DNA of 64,000 nucleotides from JAYQKL01 sp965243245 (GTDB lineage Bacteria > Pseudomonadota > Alphaproteobacteria > RS24): assembly GCA_965243245.1 (NCBI GenBank), contig OZ251536.1:1550001-1614000 (forward strand), in the 5' to 3' direction. The notes under the pieces are model-generated. The model made no database searches. It saw nothing but the letters and a program-made list of their open reading frames with translations, and was not told the origin of the DNA. A program made the translations under genes and the position numbers. Below are positions 60,832 through 64,000 of the stretch, one piece after another. The number at the start of each line of letters is the position of its first letter. Position 1 is the stretch's first letter.

Positions 60832-61341
60832 ATGGAAGTTGAAATGCATACTCTATCTGTACTGGTGCAGAATCAGGCGGGCGTGCTGGCACGGGTTGTT
60901 GGATTGTTTTCGGGTCGCGGTTACAATATTGAAAGCTTAACGGTGGCAGAGGTTGATGGCAGTGCGCATATTTCGCGGATAACGATTGTGACTTCCGCGT
61001 TGCCTCAGGTGATAGAGCAAATCAAGCACCAGCTCATGCGCCTTGTGCCGGTTAGGTCTGTGGTTGATCTGACGATTGAGGCAGACGCGGTTGAACGCGA
61101 GCTGGCACTGATTAAAGTTGCGAGCAAAGGTGAAAAAAGACACGAAGCATTGCGCGTATCGCAGCAATTTCGAGCACATGTTGTGGATACCACCCATGAG
61201 TCATTTGTTTTTGAATTGACGGGTGCGCCTCATAAAATCAATGCTTTTATCAATCTTATGCGCCCGCTTGGCTTAAAAGATGTTTCGCGCACAGGCGTGG
61301 CGGCAATTTCTCGTGGCGTTGAGGCTCTGTTAAGTCTATAA
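60832..61341 (+). CDS. ilvH: Acetolactate synthase, small (regulatory) subunit
   Basis: The regulatory partner of IlvB gives valine feedback control and full activity. The N-terminal ACT domain is clear (HTLSVLVQNQAGVLARVVGL, FSGRGYNIESLTVAEVDG), and a second, C-terminal ACT-like domain with KVASKGEKRHEALRVSQQF and FVFELTGAPHKINAFINLM follows. Length (169) is that of a complete IlvH. It lies between ilvB and ilvC in a single operon with a GGAG-containing leader just ahead of the start. Confidence 0.95.
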   Translation: MEVEMHTLSVLVQNQAGVLARVVGLFSGRGYNIESLTVAEVDGSAHISRITIVTSALPQVIEQIKHQLMRLVPVRSVVDLTIEADAVERELALIKVASKGEKRHEALRVSQQFRAHVVDTTHESFVFELTGAPHKINAFINLMRPLGLKDVSRTGVAAISRGVEALLSL

Positions 61342-61382
61342 GGACACAAAATAATCAAAGCTTGTTGCCAAGGAGATAGTGA

Positions 61383-62393
61383 ATGGAAATGCTATATGAC
61401 CGCGATGCGGATCTTGAACTTATTAAAGGAAAAAAAATAGCCGTCATCGGTTATGGCTCACAGGGGCATGCTCATGTGCTTAATTTGCGCGATAGCGGGG
61501 TTGAGCAGATCTGTGTTGGTCTGCGCGAAGGCTCGGCGTCTATTGCTAAATGCGATGCTGAAGGGCTTGAGGTTAAGTCTATTGCGGATGCTTCTGCTTG
61601 GGCGGATGTTGTTATGATATTGGCGCCTGATGAGTTGCAACGTGACATTTATAATCAGCATATTGCGCCTCATATTAAATTGGGTGCGACTTTGATGTTC
61701 GCGCATGGTTTGGCAATTCACTTTAAACTGATTGTGCCGCGCGATGACTTGGATGTTATTATGGTTGCCCCTAAAGGTCCGGGGCATACGGTACGCGGCG
61801 AATATTTAAAGGGCGGCGGTGTGCCATGTCTGATGGCTGTTCATCGGGATGCTTCTGGTTTTGCGCGTGCTTTGGCGATGTCTTATGCTTGCGGTGTTGG
61901 GGGGGGGCGTTCTGGCATTATCGAAACAAACTTCCGCGATGAATGTGAGACGGATTTGTTTGGTGAACAAGCTGTTTTGTGTGGCGGTGTTGTTGAGCTG
62001 ATTAAAGCTGGCTATGAAACGCTTACCGAGGCAGGTTATCCGGCTGAAATGGCTTATTTTGAGTGCCTACACGAAGTTAAGTTGATCGTGGATTTGATTT
62101 ATGAGGGCGGTATTGCAAATATGAATTATTCGATCTCGAACACGGCTGAGTTTGGTGAATATGTTGCGGGCCCGCAAATCGTGACGCCAGAGACCAAAGC
62201 GACAATGAAGAAAATTCTTGAAGATATTCAATCGGGTCGTTTCACGGCCCGTTGGATGCAAGAAGGTCAAGAAGAGATCAAGCAAATGCGGGCTGAATGC
62301 GCCGCGCATCCGATTGAGAAAATTGGTGCTGAACTACGTTCTAAAATGCCATGGATTGCGGATAATAAGTTGGTTGATCAGGCTAAAAACTAA
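61383..62393 (+). CDS. ilvC: Ketol-acid reductoisomerase (class I)
   Basis: IlvC isomerises and reduces acetolactate with NADPH and Mg. The N-terminal Rossmann fold has VIGYGSQGHAHVLNLRDSG, followed by LAPDELQRDIYNQHIAPH, and PKGPGHTVRGEY. The knotted C-terminal domain has NFRDECETDLFGEQAVLCGG (metal ligands Asp and Glu), YFECLHEVKLIVDLIYEGG and NYSISNTAEFGEYVAGP. At 336 residues it is the short class I form. A nine-G run (61899-61907) encodes the Gly codons of CGVGGGRSGI. The stop codon is followed by AACTAAGTTAAA-type repeats and then a terminator. Confidence 0.96.
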   Translation: MEMLYDRDADLELIKGKKIAVIGYGSQGHAHVLNLRDSGVEQICVGLREGSASIAKCDAEGLEVKSIADASAWADVVMILAPDELQRDIYNQHIAPHIKLGATLMFAHGLAIHFKLIVPRDDLDVIMVAPKGPGHTVRGEYLKGGGVPCLMAVHRDASGFARALAMSYACGVGGGRSGIIETNFRDECETDLFGEQAVLCGGVVELIKAGYETLTEAGYPAEMAYFECLHEVKLIVDLIYEGGIANMNYSISNTAEFGEYVAGPQIVTPETKATMKKILEDIQSGRFTARWMQEGQEEIKQMRAECAAHPIEKIGAELRSKMPWIADNKLVDQAKN

Positions 62394-62420
62394 GTAAAAC
62401 TAAGTTAAATTAAGTTAAGT
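62383..62420. repeat. AT-rich repeat over the ilvC stop codon
   Basis: Units close to AAACTAAGTT (AAAACTAAGT, AAAACTAAGT, TAAATTAAGT, TAAGT) begin in the last codons of ilvC and continue about 27 bp past the TAA. Several additional in-frame stops result. It resembles the arrays seen at other gene ends here but is more degenerate. Confidence 0.65.
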
Positions 62421-62428
62421 TTTCGAAT

Positions 62429-62455
62429 AAGCCGTCCTTAGAGGCGGCTTTTTTG
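62429..62455 (+). terminator. Rho-independent terminator of the ilv operon
   Basis: AAGCCGTC-CTTA-GAGGCGGCTT forms a GC-rich stem with a small loop, followed directly by TTTTTG. It lies 35 bp after the ilvC stop and separates the ilv genes from the buf operon. Confidence 0.85.
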
Positions 62456-62505
62456 TTGTAAATATTGTTTTAAATATCACCCCGCCGCCTCGGCTAAAAT
62501 GCGCA

Positions 62506-62581
62506 GGTATTTTATACCTTACAAATATTTAAGAAAATAATATCGTTTCGTGCTTGAGTTTATTGCATCTATTGCTAGGAT
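62506..62581 (+). promoter_or_regulatory. Candidate regulatory region of the buf operon
   Basis: A perfect inverted repeat GGTAT-TTT-ATACC lies at 62506-62518. Downstream, TTGAGT (62554-62559) and TAGGAT (62576-62581) have a 16-bp spacer and make a plausible housekeeping-type promoter, about 38 bp ahead of bufA. The palindrome could bind a regulator or an alternative polymerase element; bufferin operons in other bacteria are reported to be copper-responsive. All of this is inference from sequence pattern. Confidence 0.35.
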
Positions 62582-62618
62582 AGAATTGATTAACGATAAA
62601 AATAGAAAGGTTAATTTT

Positions 62619-62921
62619 ATGGATATTTCAAAAACTTCATTGCTTGTTGCGGGCGCGTTTGCGCTTGCTGTTGGCACAATGGCGGCGACACCAGCTGGGG
62701 CTGGCGAAAAAGAAAAATGTTACGGCGTTTCTAAAGCAGGCAAAAATGATTGTGCTGCTGGTCCTGGTACTTCATGTGCGGGCACTTCGAAAGTTGATTA
62801 TCAGGGTAATGCTTGGAAATTTGTTTCGGGTGGCAAATGCGAAAACATCAAGCTTCCCAAACAAGCTGGTGGCATGCGCCGTCATGGCTCGCTTGAACCG
62901 CTAAAACGCGACCCATCTTAG
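62619..62921 (+). CDS. bufA: Bufferin precursor peptide (DUF2282 family, BufA1-like)
   Basis: This 100-residue protein has a Sec-type signal peptide (MDISKTSLLVAGAFALAVG, cleavage likely after TPAGA) and a mature part with four cysteines at 34, 45, 53 and 74 in the pattern EKCYGV, KNDCAAG, TSCAGT, GKCENI, which is diagnostic of DUF2282 bufferins. In characterised bufferins, an MNIO enzyme turns cysteines into thiooxazoles that bind copper, and the peptide is exported. The C-terminal tail is rich in Arg and Lys. ATG 62619 has an AGAAAGG site; an in-frame upstream ATG at 62550 is unlikely. bufB follows 11 bp later. Confidence 0.88.
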   Translation: MDISKTSLLVAGAFALAVGTMAATPAGAGEKEKCYGVSKAGKNDCAAGPGTSCAGTSKVDYQGNAWKFVSGGKCENIKLPKQAGGMRRHGSLEPLKRDPS

Positions 62922-62932
62922 GCACCAGACAC

Positions 62933-63793
62933 ATGTCTGCTCTGCCATGTGCTGTTGGTGCTGGTTTTAAGTCGCGTCACTTTCTCGGCTTGACGACATC
63001 GCCGGGGGCAGTGCGCTGGGCAGAGATACATGCGGAAAACTACCTTATGGCTGGCGGTGCTATGCGGGCGCAATTATTTGAATTACGCGCACAGATGCCG
63101 ATTAGTCTACATGGTGTGGGGCTGTCATTGGGCGGTGAAGAGCCGCCCGATGCAGACCACCTTACACGCTTGGGCAGGCTTATTGAACAAGTTAAGCCGG
63201 CGCAATTTTCTGAACATCTAGCATGGTCGCGCCATGCTGATTGTTTTGCGAATGATTTATTACCGCTGGCCTATAATGGGACAACATTGGCGCGGGTGGC
63301 GGCGCATATTGAGGCGACACAAAATGCGCTTGGGCAAAAAATTCTGATTGAAAACCCTGCTCTTTATTTTGCTCAAAAAGGGCAAGATAGTGCGCATATA
63401 GAAACCGATTTCTTGGCGGCATTGGTTGAAAAGACGGGATGTGGCTTGCTCCTTGATGTCAATAATATATATGTCACCTGTCATAATCTTGGTTGGGACA
63501 GCCATGCATATTTGGATAATTTACCTATTGCAGCGATTGGCGAGGTGCATCTTGGGGGGCATGGGGAAGATGTTGATGGGGATGGCAATCTTGTGCTCAT
63601 TGATAATCATGGCGGGCCGGTGGCGGTGCCTGTTTGGGAGATTTACACCTGCTTGCTTGAAAAAGCTGGACCTTTGCCGACACTTATTGAATGGGATAAT
63701 CATATTCCTGACTGGGCGACTTTACGCGGTGAATGTGCTAAGGCAGATACCATATTAAGCCGCTTTCAGCCGGCGGAGGTCTATGTGGCATGA
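62933..63793 (+). CDS. bufB: MNIO oxidase of DUF692 family (BufB-like)
   Basis: This is a TIM-barrel multinuclear non-heme iron oxidase, the class that modifies bufferin cysteines (and in methanobactin clusters MbnA). Residues matching metal-ligand positions are His60 (SLHGVG), Glu94 (SEHLAW), Glu140 (IENPAL), Asp175 (LLDVNNIYV), His206 (EVHLGGH), Asp224 and His226 (LIDNHGG), and Glu253 (LIEWD). The DUF692 opening GAGFKSRHF is also present. It lies directly after the DUF2282 precursor gene and overlaps bufC by 4 bp, the canonical gene order of a bufferin operon. Confidence 0.9.
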   Translation: MSALPCAVGAGFKSRHFLGLTTSPGAVRWAEIHAENYLMAGGAMRAQLFELRAQMPISLHGVGLSLGGEEPPDADHLTRLGRLIEQVKPAQFSEHLAWSRHADCFANDLLPLAYNGTTLARVAAHIEATQNALGQKILIENPALYFAQKGQDSAHIETDFLAALVEKTGCGLLLDVNNIYVTCHNLGWDSHAYLDNLPIAAIGEVHLGGHGEDVDGDGNLVLIDNHGGPVAVPVWEIYTCLLEKAGPLPTLIEWDNHIPDWATLRGECAKADTILSRFQPAEVYVA

Positions 63794-64000
63794 GTCAGCA
63801 AGCAGCATTTTTAGACGCCATATTTGACCCCGATAAGGCACTCGACAAAGTAATGCCGTTGGCGGTGCTGTCAGGTGCGGGGGCGCGATTTTCTATTTAT
63901 CGCAATAATGTGATTTTCTCGTTAAAAGAGAATTTGCGTGATGGGTTTCCGTTGCTTGTTGCTTTGCTTGGCGAGGCAGCTTTTGACGCCTTGGCGGATA
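63790..64000 (+). CDS. bufC: DUF2063 family partner protein (BufC-like), 3' end outside window
   Basis: Only the first 70 codons are present, read from the ATG inside the bufB stop (ATGA overlap). The sequence begins MSQQAAFLDAIFDP and contains RFSIYRNNVIFSLKENLRDG followed by FPLLVALLGEAAF, the characteristic opening of DUF2063. In bufferin systems this protein acts with the MNIO enzyme and presents the precursor peptide. Its close coupling with bufB supports that role here. The C-terminal part and any further genes (such as a DoxX-type bufD) lie beyond the window. Confidence 0.85.
   Translation, partial: MSQQAAFLDAIFDPDKALDKVMPLAVLSGAGARFSIYRNNVIFSLKENLRDGFPLLVALLGEAAFDALAD

Overview
The window is a chromosomal segment of an alphaproteobacterium. 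The best markers are a circularly permuted two-piece tmRNA gene next to an alpha-type sspB, a class A RNase P RNA just upstream of a complete mraZ-to-ftsZ (dcw) cluster, an FtsZ ending in a DIPAFLRR-type tail, glnE after a sensor kinase, and the run hflK-hflC-DUF2065-degP / serB / miaA / ilvB-ilvH-ilvC. Base composition looks moderate. I see no prophage, insertion sequence, CRISPR array or tRNA gene. The genus cannot be named from this.

Layout. 1-7.7 kb: end of a histidine kinase, glnE, dusA, a TauE/SafE permease, a phosphohexomutase (minus strand) and cobA. 7.8-13.9 kb: an acyl-CoA catabolic island with two unlike acyl-CoA dehydrogenase subunits, a crotonase, an SDR hydroxyacyl-CoA dehydrogenase (minus strand) and an acyl-CoA synthetase. 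13.9-16.1 kb: gph, ampD and rnpB. 16.0-36.4 kb: the division and cell-wall operon mraZ-rsmH-ftsL-ftsI-murE-murF-mraY-murD-ftsW-murG-murC-murB-ddl-ftsQ-ftsA-ftsZ, then lpxC. Its genes mostly overlap by 1-13 bp, and a four-box MraZ operator lies in front. 36.5-41.2 kb: bamD, recN, ligA. 41.2-50.4 kb: a mostly minus-strand block with an unidentified ORF, pepP, a 5'-deleted prmA remnant, uvrD, an FAD-linked oxidase (plus strand), a small RHH protein, fumC, sspB and ssrA. 50.5-57 kb: thyA-folA, mrp, and the membrane proteolysis set hflK-hflC-DUF2065-degP. 57-62.4 kb: serB, miaA and the branched-chain amino-acid genes ilvB-ilvH-ilvC with a terminator. 62.5-64 kb: a bufferin-type RiPP operon, bufA-bufB-bufC (bufC cut by the window edge).

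Two things stand out. First, the segment is full of small tandem duplications (units of 9-21 bp, 2-7 copies). They lie almost only at gene ends: in N- or C-terminal codons (mraZ, ddl, ftsQ, ftsA, lpxC, uvrD, fumC, folA, hflK), over ribosome-binding sites or start codons (phosphohexomutase, second acyl-CoA dehydrogenase, bamD), or in intergenic junctions. In coding DNA the units are multiples of three. G7-G9 runs inside conserved genes accompany them. Second, the right edge carries the genes for a copper-related modified peptide (a DUF2282 precursor with four cysteines, a DUF692 oxidase and a DUF2063 partner). A truncated prmA between uvrD and pepP, and the adjacency of ssrA to the adaptor gene for its own tag, are further points of interest.
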